64,000 nucleotides of DNA, from NCBI GenBank assembly GCA_965199245.1, contig CBDAQP010000001.1, positions 310,001 to 374,000 on the forward strand. The letters run 5' to 3'. Below the pieces are notes generated by a model, which saw only the letters and a program-made list of their open reading frames with translations, was not told where the DNA came from and did no database searches. Origin of the DNA: Carbonatibacter sp965199245 (GTDB lineage Bacteria; Pseudomonadota; Alphaproteobacteria; Kiloniellales; Kiloniellaceae). Both the position numbers and the translations under genes were made by a program. Below are positions 51,579 to 60,816 of this stretch, one piece after another. Position 1 is the first letter of the stretch. Each line of letters begins with the position of its first letter.

Positions 51579-52525
51579 GACAGTTCCCCCGAATGCCGAC
51601 GCGAAGGCTGCCCCCGATCTGACGGGCAGGACAGGGGATGATGTTCCGCCACCAGCTTCTGTAACCGGGTCTGAAGAACGTGGGTGTATATCTGTGTCGT
51701 TGAAATATCTTCGTGGCCCAACATAGTCTGCACCGCCCGCAGATCAGCCCCATTTTCAAGTAAATGTGTTGCAAAGGCATGGCGCAAGACATGGGGGGAG
51801 AGACGGCCAGGATCAATCCCGGCCTCTCGCGCCAATTCCTTGAGTAATTGTCCCACCCTGTGCCGCGTCACATGCCCCCTGCGGGAAGGAAAAAGCCACG
51901 GGTTCCCGGCACCAGGTGTCAAAGAAAACGGGCGGACGACAAACCACCGTGCGAGGGCCTGTCGTGCTGGGCGTCCAATCGGAACCAATCGTTCGCGTTC
52001 ACCCTTGCCCGTGATCAAAATTACCTCACAATCATCTTGAACCTGCGCCACGCGCAAAGTGACCAGTTCTGAAATGCGTAATCCCGAGCCATAGAGCAAT
52101 TCGATCAGAACCCAAAGACGCGTCTTGCGCCAATTCCCGTTTCCTTTGGCCCCTTCGCGCACAGTATCAAGCAGATATCCGACCTCTTGAACCGTTAAAA
52201 TTTTCGGCAATCTCCCCCGCTGTTTCGGAGGCACAATCATCCGCGCCGGATTATCTTCGCGCAGTCCTTCCTCAACCAAAAAACCATAGAATTGGCGAAC
52301 CGAGGACAGGTTTCGCGCCTGCGTCCCTGCGGATTTTCCCGCCTGTGCACGGGCGCGTAACCATCCTTGCAAGTCTGTAACCGTCGCTGTTTCTATGGCG
52401 CAATCTGCGCCCAAATGTTCCAATAGGCATGACAGGTCGCGCCCATAGGCCTGAAGCGTATTGTCTGCAGCCCCCCGCTCGGCCCGCAACATTTCAAGAA
52501 AACGCTCAACGAGAAAGGCTCCCAT
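51575..52525 (-). CDS. xerD: Site-specific tyrosine recombinase XerD-like
   Basis: A 316-residue tyrosine recombinase. N-terminal core-binding region ERFLEMLRAERGAADNTLQAY; catalytic residues Arg in GSGLRISELVTL, Lys in ITGKGERERLVP, HVLRHAFATHLL (His-x2-Arg), the LGHEDISTTQIYTHV His and Tyr. The set is complete. Its family resolves chromosome dimers at dif with XerC. It ends in a four-base overlap with cckA and follows the 662-residue hypothetical by one base. Confidence 0.92.
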   Translation of the reverse strand: MGAFLVERFLEMLRAERGAADNTLQAYGRDLSCLLEHLGADCAIETATVTDLQGWLRARAQAGKSAGTQARNLSSVRQFYGFLVEEGLREDNPARMIVPPKQRGRLPKILTVQEVGYLLDTVREGAKGNGNWRKTRLWVLIELLYGSGLRISELVTLRVAQVQDDCEVILITGKGERERLVPIGRPARQALARWFVVRPFSLTPGAGNPWLFPSRRGHVTRHRVGQLLKELAREAGIDPGRLSPHVLRHAFATHLLENGADLRAVQTMLGHEDISTTQIYTHVLQTRLQKLVAEHHPLSCPSDRGQPSRRHSGELS

Positions 52526-52526
52526 T

Positions 52527-54515
52527 CTAAATTCCGTTCAAAAAAGCAATATCCACCGCAAGCTGACGCGCATCGCGGATCAAACCAACCTGAACAAGAC
52601 TATTGAGAACAGTTTCAAAAACAAGGGGATGAATTTCTTCGGCAGGTGTCGCACCCAATAGCATCAAAACCAGGCTGACGACCTCGGCCTTTTTTTGCCG
52701 GGATGCGGCATCGCGCAGGGCGAAATAGACAGCAGCAGAGGGAACAAGGCCCTGCGCCCCATCCGGGGCAACCAGCATCGCCCACGCTGTTTCACCAGAC
52801 AGACCAAAACCCTGCAACAGGCTGTGCAGGACAATGGCCCTGCTCTGCTGAACAGGATCCAAATCGCGCACGGTGGGCTGTTGAGCAACAAAGACATCAT
52901 TGCCCCCCGCAAGACGGGCGTACGGGCGTAAAGCCGACAGAGACATGGCGGCCTCTGCCCGAGGGGACGACTGTTCACGCACCAGATCAAACCACTTGCC
53001 CGCCGCCTGCGGACGCCCTGCGACATAAAGAGCACGCCCTGCCGTTGAGGCGAACCAGGTCAGGTCTTCGGTCGGGACGATAGAGGCCAAAAATTTTTGA
53101 TAAATCAGGGCCATGATGAACCCTTCATCGCGGTCAAGAGCCTGTTCAAAAACAGCCTGGAGCAATTCGGCCCGCACAGCATCGAGAGTTTGTTTTGATA
53201 TTTCACGCCAAAAGACCGCATGGCGCACCACCGGATCAAGGTCTGCACCAACAGACAAAAGGCGGGCCACAGCAGACTCTTGCCCCCCCTCAGATTCAGG
53301 CACAACAGATTCAGGCACAACAGCGGGCAAACCTTCGTAGAGTGTCCACAAAGCAGACGGCGGGATCACACCAGAGCGCAGGGCCTTTTCAGCGGCGGTG
53401 AGGCGTTGGGCAACCGTGTAGAGATCAGACTCCATAATTTTCAACAAGAGATCACCCTGCACCCAGTCGAGCAGATTTTCCGGCAAGGCTGTCCTGCTTT
53501 TTTCAGCCAGGGCGAGGTGGAGAACCTGCACAGGCCCGGCACTTTCCCCCGTTATCGGGTGTTCCAGCCCGATGGCTCTGAAGGCCAACTCTGTAAACAA
53601 CGGATCACTGTCTGCAGAAACTTCGCGCAACAGATCAAGACCGAGCAAGGCCTGGTCTGTTGCGCCCTGGTGAATTTGGCAAAAAATCTGCCGCTGTGCG
53701 GCGGCTGGCGACAGCGACTCCACCGCCAACAATGCGGGTAAAGCATCCTGACAGAAACGACTATAATCACCGGAAAACAAAACCGCCTCAGCCCGCAGAG
53801 ACGGCAAGATATCAGACAGCTCTGCCCCAGAGTCCTGTGATCCCGGTTCCTTTGGAATACGGGCGAACAAATCGTTCAAGGCCACGAAACGATTCTGTTC
53901 AACCAGTATGGACAGACGACGCACCAAAAGACCCGCAACCCCATCAGGACGCACAGGCGGACGGGCCGCACTCAAGATCAAGCGGTCAAAAAGTCTGGCG
54001 GCTTGGCGTAAAACAGGACGTTCTGAAAGCCCCGCCAACAGGTGAAAGGCCCGCTCATGAGACGTATTGTCCCACATGTCTTCGCCCAACCCGCCACGTC
54101 CTGCTGACAGCGTTCCAATCCCGTTCAAGTCTTCGCTGAGCAACTGCGCCCCAAAATCCAAAAGACGCCTGGTCGTGTCTTGCCAGATTTCCTGGCGAAT
54201 CTTTGCATCCGTTTGCGGCAAAGTGTCTTGTGGCAAGCCATCCGGTTGTGACGACGCAGGAACCGCACCTTCTGTCACCACAGCATCCGCCGCCACCGAT
54301 GGAACAGAAGGTTCAGCACCTGCCGCAGGTAGAGAATTGCCAACAGGCGCAGACCTGGCAGGTGCAGAGTCTGCAAGAGGATTTTCGACAGGGCCTGGCA
54401 ACAGAGACGTCGGCTCCTGCGCCTGTGCAGAGACAAACACAAAAACAACTGACAACAGGCCGCCCATCACGCGCCAAACACCCTGATTCGAAAAAAGAGT
54501 TTGTTTTTTCATCAT
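52527..54515 (-). CDS. Exported helical-repeat protein of unknown function
   Basis: A 662-residue protein, unrecognised by family. N-terminal signal peptide (VMGGLLSVVFVFVSAQA followed by QEPTS), then a Pro/Ala/Ser-rich linker to about residue 95 and a long helical region rich in Leu and Ala resembling stacked helical repeats (for example RPVLRQAARLFDRLILSAARPP, LFARIPKEPGS). No catalytic motif is seen. It lies between xerD and a 46-residue membrane peptide gene, all on the minus strand. Probably periplasmic. Confidence 0.7.
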   Translation of the reverse strand: MMKKQTLFSNQGVWRVMGGLLSVVFVFVSAQAQEPTSLLPGPVENPLADSAPARSAPVGNSLPAAGAEPSVPSVAADAVVTEGAVPASSQPDGLPQDTLPQTDAKIRQEIWQDTTRRLLDFGAQLLSEDLNGIGTLSAGRGGLGEDMWDNTSHERAFHLLAGLSERPVLRQAARLFDRLILSAARPPVRPDGVAGLLVRRLSILVEQNRFVALNDLFARIPKEPGSQDSGAELSDILPSLRAEAVLFSGDYSRFCQDALPALLAVESLSPAAAQRQIFCQIHQGATDQALLGLDLLREVSADSDPLFTELAFRAIGLEHPITGESAGPVQVLHLALAEKSRTALPENLLDWVQGDLLLKIMESDLYTVAQRLTAAEKALRSGVIPPSALWTLYEGLPAVVPESVVPESEGGQESAVARLLSVGADLDPVVRHAVFWREISKQTLDAVRAELLQAVFEQALDRDEGFIMALIYQKFLASIVPTEDLTWFASTAGRALYVAGRPQAAGKWFDLVREQSSPRAEAAMSLSALRPYARLAGGNDVFVAQQPTVRDLDPVQQSRAIVLHSLLQGFGLSGETAWAMLVAPDGAQGLVPSAAVYFALRDAASRQKKAEVVSLVLMLLGATPAEEIHPLVFETVLNSLVQVGLIRDARQLAVDIAFLNGI

Positions 54516-54531
54516 TGGTTTTTCGGGGTCA

Positions 54532-54672
54532 TCAATCGAGCAACTGTGCGTTCGGGATCACCCGGCGCACCTCGACAGAAGGGGCGGGAATATCCCACGT
54601 CAACAGGAAAAGCGACCCTGCAACCACCCCGCAAAAAAACACAAAAAAGAAAAAAGTCATGATTTTTTTCAT
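54532..54672 (-). CDS. Small membrane-anchored protein (46 residues)
   Basis: ATG 54672 to TGA 54532. The product is MKKIMTFFFFVFFCGVVAGS then LFLLTWDIPAP and VEVRRVIPNAQ: one hydrophobic helix with a WDIPAP motif and a short basic tail. The WDIPAP-VEKVIP pattern is, from memory, shared by small proteins in this position in other alphaproteobacteria. It lies 16 bases before the 662-residue gene. The function is unknown. Confidence 0.65.
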   Translation of the reverse strand: MKKIMTFFFFVFFCGVVAGSLFLLTWDIPAPSVEVRRVIPNAQLLD

Positions 54673-54848
54673 GGTATGCGCACCTACTTGAACCTTTCAT
54701 GTTTTTGGGATCATGTTTTTGGGAAAAAGGGGCGCAAAGTTCAAAGGTTGCCCATAAATCCCAAGAGTGTGACAAGAAAAAGTTTTGTTTCCTTGTGCTC
54801 CTGTCTGTAGGTTGAAGACAAAGCAAAATCGACGGAGAACCATAATTC

Positions 54849-55481
54849 ATGGCTGAAGAAAAAACCAGCCCCGCAACAGGATCAGATCAAACAACCACAA
54901 AAAGCCCCAGAACCACGGCTCCAAAGATCATCGTCCCACGCACCATTGCACTCATTGGTTTGATGGGCGCGGGAAAGACCTGTATTGGCAAAATTATTGC
55001 AAAATCACTACATCTGGATTTTGTCGATGCCGATCAGGAAATCGAAAAAGCCGCTGGCATGACAATCCAGGACATTTTTGAACGACACGGCGAAGAATCC
55101 TTTCGCGATGGTGAACGGCGCGTAATCCAACGTCTGTTAGGGAATGAAATCTCTGTGCTCTCAACAGGGGGCGGTTCCTTTATGGATCAGCGCACACGCC
55201 AGACCATGATGGAACAGGCCATTGTGATCTGGCTTAAGGCCGACCTCGAGCTTTTGGTTGAAAGAACCGCCCACCGCATCCACCGGCCCTTGCTGAAAAA
55301 TGGCAATCATCGCCAAATTCTGTCTGATTTGATGCACGAACGTTATCCCGTCTATGCCCAAGCACATTTCAGCGTTGAGTCGGCAAAGGGATCACCAGAA
55401 CAAACGGGGCAACGGGTTCTTTCCGCGCTGAAAGGCTACCTGGACAACAGCCCCCCAACAGATAAGGCCCGTAATCTATGA
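54849..55481 (+). CDS. aroK: Shikimate kinase
   Basis: A 210-residue shikimate kinase (step five of the shikimate pathway) that phosphorylates shikimate using ATP. P-loop GLMGAGKT, then DADQEIEKAAGMTIQDIF, FRDGERRVI, STGGGSF and RPLLKN with the lid Arg. An N-terminal extension of about 35 residues rich in Lys, Thr and Pro precedes the core. Start ATG 54849 is read after GACGGAGAACCATAATTC. Overlaps aroB by four bases (ATGA). Confidence 0.92.
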   Translation: MAEEKTSPATGSDQTTTKSPRTTAPKIIVPRTIALIGLMGAGKTCIGKIIAKSLHLDFVDADQEIEKAAGMTIQDIFERHGEESFRDGERRVIQRLLGNEISVLSTGGGSFMDQRTRQTMMEQAIVIWLKADLELLVERTAHRIHRPLLKNGNHRQILSDLMHERYPVYAQAHFSVESAKGSPEQTGQRVLSALKGYLDNSPPTDKARNL

Positions 55482-56599
55482 CAGCTTTTGACAGTTTGCG
55501 CGTTGAATTAGGTGCGCGTAGCTACGACATCATCATCGGCCCGGGGGTCATTGCAGAATCAGGGGGGCAGATCGCGCCTGTCCTGCGTCAGGATCGGGTC
55601 TTTGTCATCACAGACGAAACAGTGGGCGCACGGTATCTTGCCCCTTTGCAAGACTCCCTATCCGCACAGGGGATCACGACACAGTGTCTCACACTCCCCC
55701 CCGGTGAGGGGACAAAATCGTTCGCCTCTCTTGAAAAAATAATCGACTGGATGCTCAGCTGCGGTGTCGATCGCCAATCGACCTTGCTGGCATTTGGGGG
55801 GGGAGTCATCGGTGATCTGGCGGGTTTTGCGGCGGCGTCTGTCCTGCGTGGCATTGACTTTATTCAAATTCCCACAACTCTGTTGGCCCAAGTTGACAGT
55901 TCGGTTGGCGGCAAGACAGGCCTCAATACCCCAAGGGGAAAAAACCTTGTCGGGGCGTTTCATCAACCCCGTCTGATCCTGGCAGACACAATGGTTTTGC
56001 AGAGTCTCCCACGTCGGGAACTGTTAGCGGGGTATGCAGAGGTTGTCAAATATGGCCTGATTCGTGACTTGGAATTTTTTCTTTGGCTGGAAAACAATGC
56101 CGATGCCCTGCTCGATGGCGATGCAAAGGCCCTCGCGCGCGCGATTCACGACTCCTGCAAAACCAAAGCCGCCATTGTCGCAGAAGATGAGCACGAGCGC
56201 GGCACGCGAGCCTTGCTCAATCTGGGTCATACCTTTGGTCACGCCCTCGAAGCCGAAGCAGGTTACAATGGAACACTCCTTCACGGCGAAGCGGTGGCCA
56301 TCGGAATGGTGATGGCCCTTGATTTTTCCGTAGGCCGGGGGCAGATTTCACCACAGGATGCCAATCGCGTACGCAGACACCTCGACCGCCTTGGCTTGCC
56401 GACAACCCCGCGCTTTTTGGCTGAAAAACTATCGTGTTCACTTGATGCCATCCGACTCAAAACACAGATGTTGCGTGACAAAAAAACAACGGATGGACAA
56501 ATTGCCCTTGTTTTGCTGACTGCCTTGGGCGCGGCGCAACTTGAACGTGCGGTTGACCACGCAGAACTCACCGCCTTCCTGCACAACGTTTGCAGATAA
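55478..56599 (+). CDS. aroB: 3-dehydroquinate synthase
   Basis: A 373-residue enzyme making 3-dehydroquinate from DAHP with NAD and a divalent metal. GGGVIGDLAGFAAASVLRGIDFIQIPTTLLAQVDSSVGGKTG is the hallmark, given here as a family block of short motifs: GGGVIGDL, PTTLLAQVDSSVGGK, NLGHTFGHALEAE, HGEAVAIGM. Metal ligands are Glu in LLAGYAEVVKYG and the His residues of GHTFGHALE and LHGEAV. Complete and normal length. The aroK-aroB-tlyC order is common in alphaproteobacteria. Confidence 0.93.
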   Translation: MTAFDSLRVELGARSYDIIIGPGVIAESGGQIAPVLRQDRVFVITDETVGARYLAPLQDSLSAQGITTQCLTLPPGEGTKSFASLEKIIDWMLSCGVDRQSTLLAFGGGVIGDLAGFAAASVLRGIDFIQIPTTLLAQVDSSVGGKTGLNTPRGKNLVGAFHQPRLILADTMVLQSLPRRELLAGYAEVVKYGLIRDLEFFLWLENNADALLDGDAKALARAIHDSCKTKAAIVAEDEHERGTRALLNLGHTFGHALEAEAGYNGTLLHGEAVAIGMVMALDFSVGRGQISPQDANRVRRHLDRLGLPTTPRFLAEKLSCSLDAIRLKTQMLRDKKTTDGQIALVLLTALGAAQLERAVDHAELTAFLHNVCR

Positions 56600-56608
56600 G
56601 GATCCGTC

Positions 56609-57940
56609 ATGCTGGATGCCCTTGACAAAGAAACTGTGATGACCCTGCTGGCTATTCTCATTCTATTGGGCCTGTCAGGATTTTTTTCTGGTTCCGAAAC
56701 CTCCATGACCGCCGCATCACGCGCCCGCCTGCTTACACTAGAAGAATCCGGCGACAAGCGGGCGCGGTTGGTCAATAGCCTCTGGGACAAAAAGGAACGC
56801 CTGATTGGTGCGATTCTTTTGGGCAATAATTTGGTCAATATTCTGGCCTCTTCGCTGGCGACATCGGTTCTCATCGCCTTTTTTGGGGAGGCTGGAGTTG
56901 CCTATGCCACCCTCGTCATGACGACTCTTGTTCTGATTTTTTCCGAAGTCCTGCCCAAAACTTACGCCCTGCGCCACCCCGAAAAAACCGCTCTTCACGC
57001 ATCGGTGATCTTACGCCCTGTTGTCTTTTTATTGGGGCCGGTTGTCGTTGCCGTCGAACAGATTGTGCATACAACACTGCGCGTTCTGGCCCCGGAAAAG
57101 ACAAAAAACCAAAACGACGACGCCACCGCCGCAGAGGAAGAACTCCGAGGAGCCATTGCCTTGGCCCGTGGCGAAGACGAAGACACCAAAAACGAACAGG
57201 CCATGCTCCATTCGATTTTGGATCTCGACGATGTCACGGTTGCAGAAATCATGACCCACCGCCAAAAAGTCGAGTCCGTCGAAGCCGACCTGCCCCCGGG
57301 TGAAATTATCGCCGATATTCTCTCCAGCCCCTACACCCGCATTCCGTTGTGGCGCGAACGTCAAGACAACATCGTCGGTGTTCTTCATGCCAAGGCCCTG
57401 TTGCGCACCCTTCAATCCCCCCAAACGACATGCAAAAGAGACGAAACCACGCTCAGCACGACAGACCTGATCTCCATTGCCACGGCTCCCTGGTTTATTC
57501 CCGAATCGACCAGCCTTTTGGCTCAGCTTCAGGCCTTCCGCGACCGGCGGGAACATTTTGCTATTGTCATTGATGAATATGGGGAAATGCAGGGGATTGT
57601 GACACTCGAAGACATCCTCGAAGAAATTGTTGGCGATATTTCCGACGAGCATGACGAGGACATTGAGGGCGTACAGCACCGCCCCGATGGCACATGGGAC
57701 ATCGAAGGAACCGTGACCATCCGCGACCTCAATCGAAAATTTGAATGGAAACTTCCCGATGATGAAGCATCAACCCTTGCTGGTCTAGTTTTGTTCAAGG
57801 CACGTCAGATTCCACGGGTTGGTCAGCGTTTTTCATTTTTGGGCAAGGAATTTGAAATTCTCGAACGCAAACGCCACCAAATCACCCGCATCCGGATCAG
57901 AAACCAAGAAAAGCCATCACCACAGCCCCAAGATAGGTGA
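56609..57940 (+). CDS. CNNM/CBS-pair membrane protein, HlyC/CorC-like
   Basis: A 443-residue protein: a DUF21/CNNM membrane domain (LAILILLGLSGFFSGSETSMTA, then NLVNILASSLATSVLI), a CBS pair (VTVAEIMTHRQKVESVEAD and FAIVIDEYGEMQGIVTLEDILEEIVGDI) and a C-terminal CorC/HlyC domain (WDIEGTVTIRDLNRKF, LAGLVLF). The family is linked to magnesium or cobalt handling; the hemolysin label is historical. Starts nine bases after aroB. The stop codon TGA begins the repeat element (57938). Confidence 0.88.
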   Translation: MLDALDKETVMTLLAILILLGLSGFFSGSETSMTAASRARLLTLEESGDKRARLVNSLWDKKERLIGAILLGNNLVNILASSLATSVLIAFFGEAGVAYATLVMTTLVLIFSEVLPKTYALRHPEKTALHASVILRPVVFLLGPVVVAVEQIVHTTLRVLAPEKTKNQNDDATAAEEELRGAIALARGEDEDTKNEQAMLHSILDLDDVTVAEIMTHRQKVESVEADLPPGEIIADILSSPYTRIPLWRERQDNIVGVLHAKALLRTLQSPQTTCKRDETTLSTTDLISIATAPWFIPESTSLLAQLQAFRDRREHFAIVIDEYGEMQGIVTLEDILEEIVGDISDEHDEDIEGVQHRPDGTWDIEGTVTIRDLNRKFEWKLPDDEASTLAGLVLFKARQIPRVGQRFSFLGKEFEILERKRHQITRIRIRNQEKPSPQPQDR

Positions 57941-58081
57941 GCACCTCTCAAAATCTCAAGCCGAAGTTGGTTGGCAGAACAACTGTTTTCGAGAACCGCA
58001 GAATATCGGAGTGTATTTGAGGATCGTAGAAAGAAGTTTGGCGCACCAGACGACAAGGATCGAGGTTTTGAGAAGTGCTCA
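57938..58081. repeat. Dispersed inverted-repeat element, copy G, 144 bp
   Basis: Left end TGAGCACCTCTCAAAATCTC, right end GAGGTTTTGAGAAGTGCTCA. Interior blocks GCCGAAGTTGGTTGGCAGAA, TTTTCGAGAACCGCAGAATA, TATTTGAGGATC and CAGACGACAAGGATCGAGG are shared with the other copies; the TTGCACGCGCA pair is absent. The CNNM gene's TGA is its first codon. Confidence 0.93.
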
Positions 58082-58159
58082 GGTGTAGCATTCTCAAAAC
58101 CCTAAGGGAGTTGCGTTAGAGTATCAAAAAAGAATTTGACGACAAAGAACCTTGTTTTT

Positions 58160-58600
58160 TCATAGAAGATCACGCAACAGAGCCACCAACGGTCGATCTG
58201 CTTCGGGCATGGGGTAGCGGGCCAGATCACGTAGATGAACCCACTTGATCTGTTGAGCTTCGCGCGGGACAACGAGACCGCGCCAAACACGACAGGCAAA
58301 AAGCGGCATCAACAGATGAAAATCATCATAACCATGCGAGGCAAAGGCAATCGGGGCCAGACAAGAATTGCGCGTTTCAATGCCCAATTCCTCGCGCAGT
58401 TCGCGGACAAGGGCCTGTTCCGGCGTTTCCCCGAACTCGACCTTTCCCCCCGGAAATTCCCACAGGCCCGCCATGGCCTTCCCCATCGGACGTTGCGCCA
58501 ACAGCACGCGCCCGTCGCTATCAATCAAGGCCGCCGCCGCAACCAATACAATATCTTTTTGCGCCTGTGTCCTCTCCGCCGCCCAACAGCCATCGCTCAT
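58160..58600 (-). CDS. mutT: MutT-type Nudix hydrolase
   Basis: A 146-residue Nudix protein. The box reads GGKVEFGETPEQALVRELRE then ELGI, fitting Gx5Ex7REUxEExGU. MutT removes oxidised nucleotides such as 8-oxo-dGTP. Start ATG 58600 has AAGGACGGTGGTG upstream; the frame could extend to 58627. It is just downstream of argJ in the usual alphaproteobacterial argJ-mutT order. Confidence 0.9.
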   Translation of the reverse strand: MSDGCWAAERTQAQKDIVLVAAAALIDSDGRVLLAQRPMGKAMAGLWEFPGGKVEFGETPEQALVRELREELGIETRNSCLAPIAFASHGYDDFHLLMPLFACRVWRGLVVPREAQQIKWVHLRDLARYPMPEADRPLVALLRDLL

Positions 58601-58623
58601 CACCACCGTCCTTATAGAGGTTC

Positions 58624-59856
58624 TCAACTGCGATAGTCGCCATTGATAGTGACATAACCGTGCGTCAAATCACAGGTCCACACCCGCCCTGTGCCCGACC
58701 CCACACCGACATCGACAGAAATAAAAATCTCCTGCCCGCGCATATGCGCGGCAACCGGGGCCTCGTCATAGCCGGCAACCACGCCACCATCCCGCGCAAT
58801 GACCACGCCCCCCATGGCAATGGACAGCTTGTCCCGATTCGCCCGCTGGCCCGATTTTCCCACTGCCATCACCACCCGCCCCCAGTTGGCATCTTCGCCG
58901 GCAAGAGCCGTCTTGACCAAGGGGGAATTAGCAATCGACAGGCCAATTTTTCGCGCGGCGTCGGCACTTTCCGCGCCTGTAACCTCAATTTCAACGAACT
59001 TGCTGGCTCCTTCTCCATCGCGGATAACCTGATGGGCCAGATCGCGCAAGAGATCAAAAAGTGCTGTCTTAAATTCGGCTATATCGTCGGCTGTCTTCAC
59101 GGCCTCATGATCTGCCGCGCCGCTGGCCACCATCAACAGCGTATCACTGGTCGAACTATCACTATCGACGGTAATGGCATTAAAGGATTGATCCGCGCCC
59201 TCGCGAATCAAATCCTGCACCACTGCCGCAGGCAAGGTTGCATCCGTTGCAACAAAGGCCAACATGGTCGCCATATCGGGGGCGATCATGCCCGATCCCT
59301 TGGCAATGCCATTGATCGTCACGGGGACGCCCCCAATCACTGTACGGCGCGTCGCCCCCTTGGCAAAGGTATCTGTGGTCATAATCGCTTGGGCGGCCTC
59401 TTCCCACGCCTCTGGCCCTTGCCGGTGATGCAAAGACGCAAGGTTGTTGAGAATCCCCGCAATCGGCAACAGCTCCCCAATCACACCAGTCGAAGCCATA
59501 TAAACCTGCTCGCGGGGGCAACCAACTTGCCGGGCCGTTGCCGCCAAAACGTCCTCGGTCGCTTTGCACCCTGCGGCCCCGGTAAAGGCATTGGCATTGC
59601 CCGCATTGACAATAATGGCCCGCACCCGCCCCCCCGCAAGGTGCTGGCGACAAAAATCAACCGGGGCCGATGCGGTCAAAGACTGCGTCAGCACCCCCCC
59701 AATCGTCGCACCGGGGCAACAGGTCATCAACAGCAGATCAGTTCGCCCCTGGTACTTGATTCCTGCGGCAGTCGTTGCCAGGGAAACCCCCGCAACAGCG
59801 GGCATCTTTGGGAAAAATTCAGGGGCAAGTGATGATTTTGGTGGTGAGTTTTCCAC
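58624..59856 (-). CDS. argJ: Bifunctional ornithine acetyltransferase / N-acetylglutamate synthase
   Basis: A 410-residue ArgJ that transfers acetyl from acetylornithine to glutamate in the cyclic arginine pathway. The self-cleavage site is APDMATMLAF (nucleophilic Thr in ATML). KGSGMIAPDMATM, ITVDSDSSTSDT and NSPLVKTALAGEDANWGRVV are conserved blocks. GTG 59856 is used because GGAG precedes it by eight bases; the frame could start at GTG 59865. The next gene upstream (PPIase) ends about 19 bases away. Confidence 0.93.
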   Translation of the reverse strand: MENSPPKSSLAPEFFPKMPAVAGVSLATTAAGIKYQGRTDLLLMTCCPGATIGGVLTQSLTASAPVDFCRQHLAGGRVRAIIVNAGNANAFTGAAGCKATEDVLAATARQVGCPREQVYMASTGVIGELLPIAGILNNLASLHHRQGPEAWEEAAQAIMTTDTFAKGATRRTVIGGVPVTINGIAKGSGMIAPDMATMLAFVATDATLPAAVVQDLIREGADQSFNAITVDSDSSTSDTLLMVASGAADHEAVKTADDIAEFKTALFDLLRDLAHQVIRDGEGASKFVEIEVTGAESADAARKIGLSIANSPLVKTALAGEDANWGRVVMAVGKSGQRANRDKLSIAMGGVVIARDGGVVAGYDEAPVAAHMRGQEIFISVDVGVGSGTGRVWTCDLTHGYVTINGDYRS

Positions 59857-59874
59857 GGCCAACACTCCAAAGAT

Positions 59875-60816
59875 TCAAGACCCGTTCTGTTGCGTATCTT
59901 GCGCCGCTTCTGGCGTTTCTGTTGTGGATTTTTCCGGTGCAGGTTTTTCGACCAAGATTTCAATCTCCGCACCCTCTCTTAGTTCTGCGGTCAAATCCTG
60001 ATAGGCTTGGCGCACGAGCTGCTGGCGCAACTGCTGTTCCAATTCTTCAAAGGACGGTTGTTCTGTCTCACGCTCGTCCTCGACCTTTATCACGTGCCAG
60101 CCAAACTGCGTTTTCACAGGGTCGCGCGTGTAGTCTCCGGGTGCAAGGGCAAAGGCCGCCGCAGAAAATTCAGGCACCATCCGCCCTGCGGTAAAATAGC
60201 CCAAATCACCACCATTCGCGCCACTCGGCCCGGTTGAGCGATCCTTTGCCAACTGGACAAAATCCGCGCCCCCGTCCAATTCGGCAATCAAAGCAAGCGC
60301 AGCGTCCTGCGTTTCAACCAGAATATGACGAGCATAGATTTCGCGCTCTGTCGGAGTATCCTTGATATAGTCACCATAGGCAACCCTAACCGCCGCATCA
60401 TCCACGCGCTGATCCAATGCAGTTTTGACAAAATTTTCCGCCAAAATGTTATCGCGGGTCACGGCAATCCGCCGGATCGTCGCCGGATCCATTGTCTGTT
60501 TCTGTGCCGCCTGCACCAACAACCGCAGATTGACAAGCTCGTCAATCATATCCGGCAGAATTTCGTCTATCTTTTCTGCAGGCAAATCAGCCGCGAGGGC
60601 CAACACATCAGCGCGCAACAGATCCTCCCCATTGATCCGCGCCACAACGGGACTAATGTCACCTGTGGGATTGTTACCAGCTGTCGTGTCCTGCGCGACC
60701 TCTTCAACACTATGACGACTGTCTGCATTCCAAAATCCACTGGCCCAAAACCCGCCAGAGACTCCAACGCCCAGCGCAAGAACAGAGGACAAAATAACAG
60801 GCTTTAAACAGGACAC
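59875..60816 (-). CDS. Periplasmic parvulin-type peptidyl-prolyl isomerase
   Basis: A 313-residue PpiC/SurA-like protein with a signal sequence or anchor (VILSSVLALGVGVSGGFWASG) and a rotamase domain: YARHILVETQDAALALIAEL, STGPSGANGGDLGYF, MVPEFSAAAFALAPGDYT, VKTQFGWHVIKVEDE. It helps fold exported proteins. The C-terminal tail is rich in Glu, Pro and Thr. GTG 60816 follows AAGGAGAGTACC. It is divergent from secA, sharing a 204-base promoter region. Confidence 0.9.
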   Translation of the reverse strand: MSCLKPVILSSVLALGVGVSGGFWASGFWNADSRHSVEEVAQDTTAGNNPTGDISPVVARINGEDLLRADVLALAADLPAEKIDEILPDMIDELVNLRLLVQAAQKQTMDPATIRRIAVTRDNILAENFVKTALDQRVDDAAVRVAYGDYIKDTPTEREIYARHILVETQDAALALIAELDGGADFVQLAKDRSTGPSGANGGDLGYFTAGRMVPEFSAAAFALAPGDYTRDPVKTQFGWHVIKVEDERETEQPSFEELEQQLRQQLVRQAYQDLTAELREGAEIEILVEKPAPEKSTTETPEAAQDTQQNGS

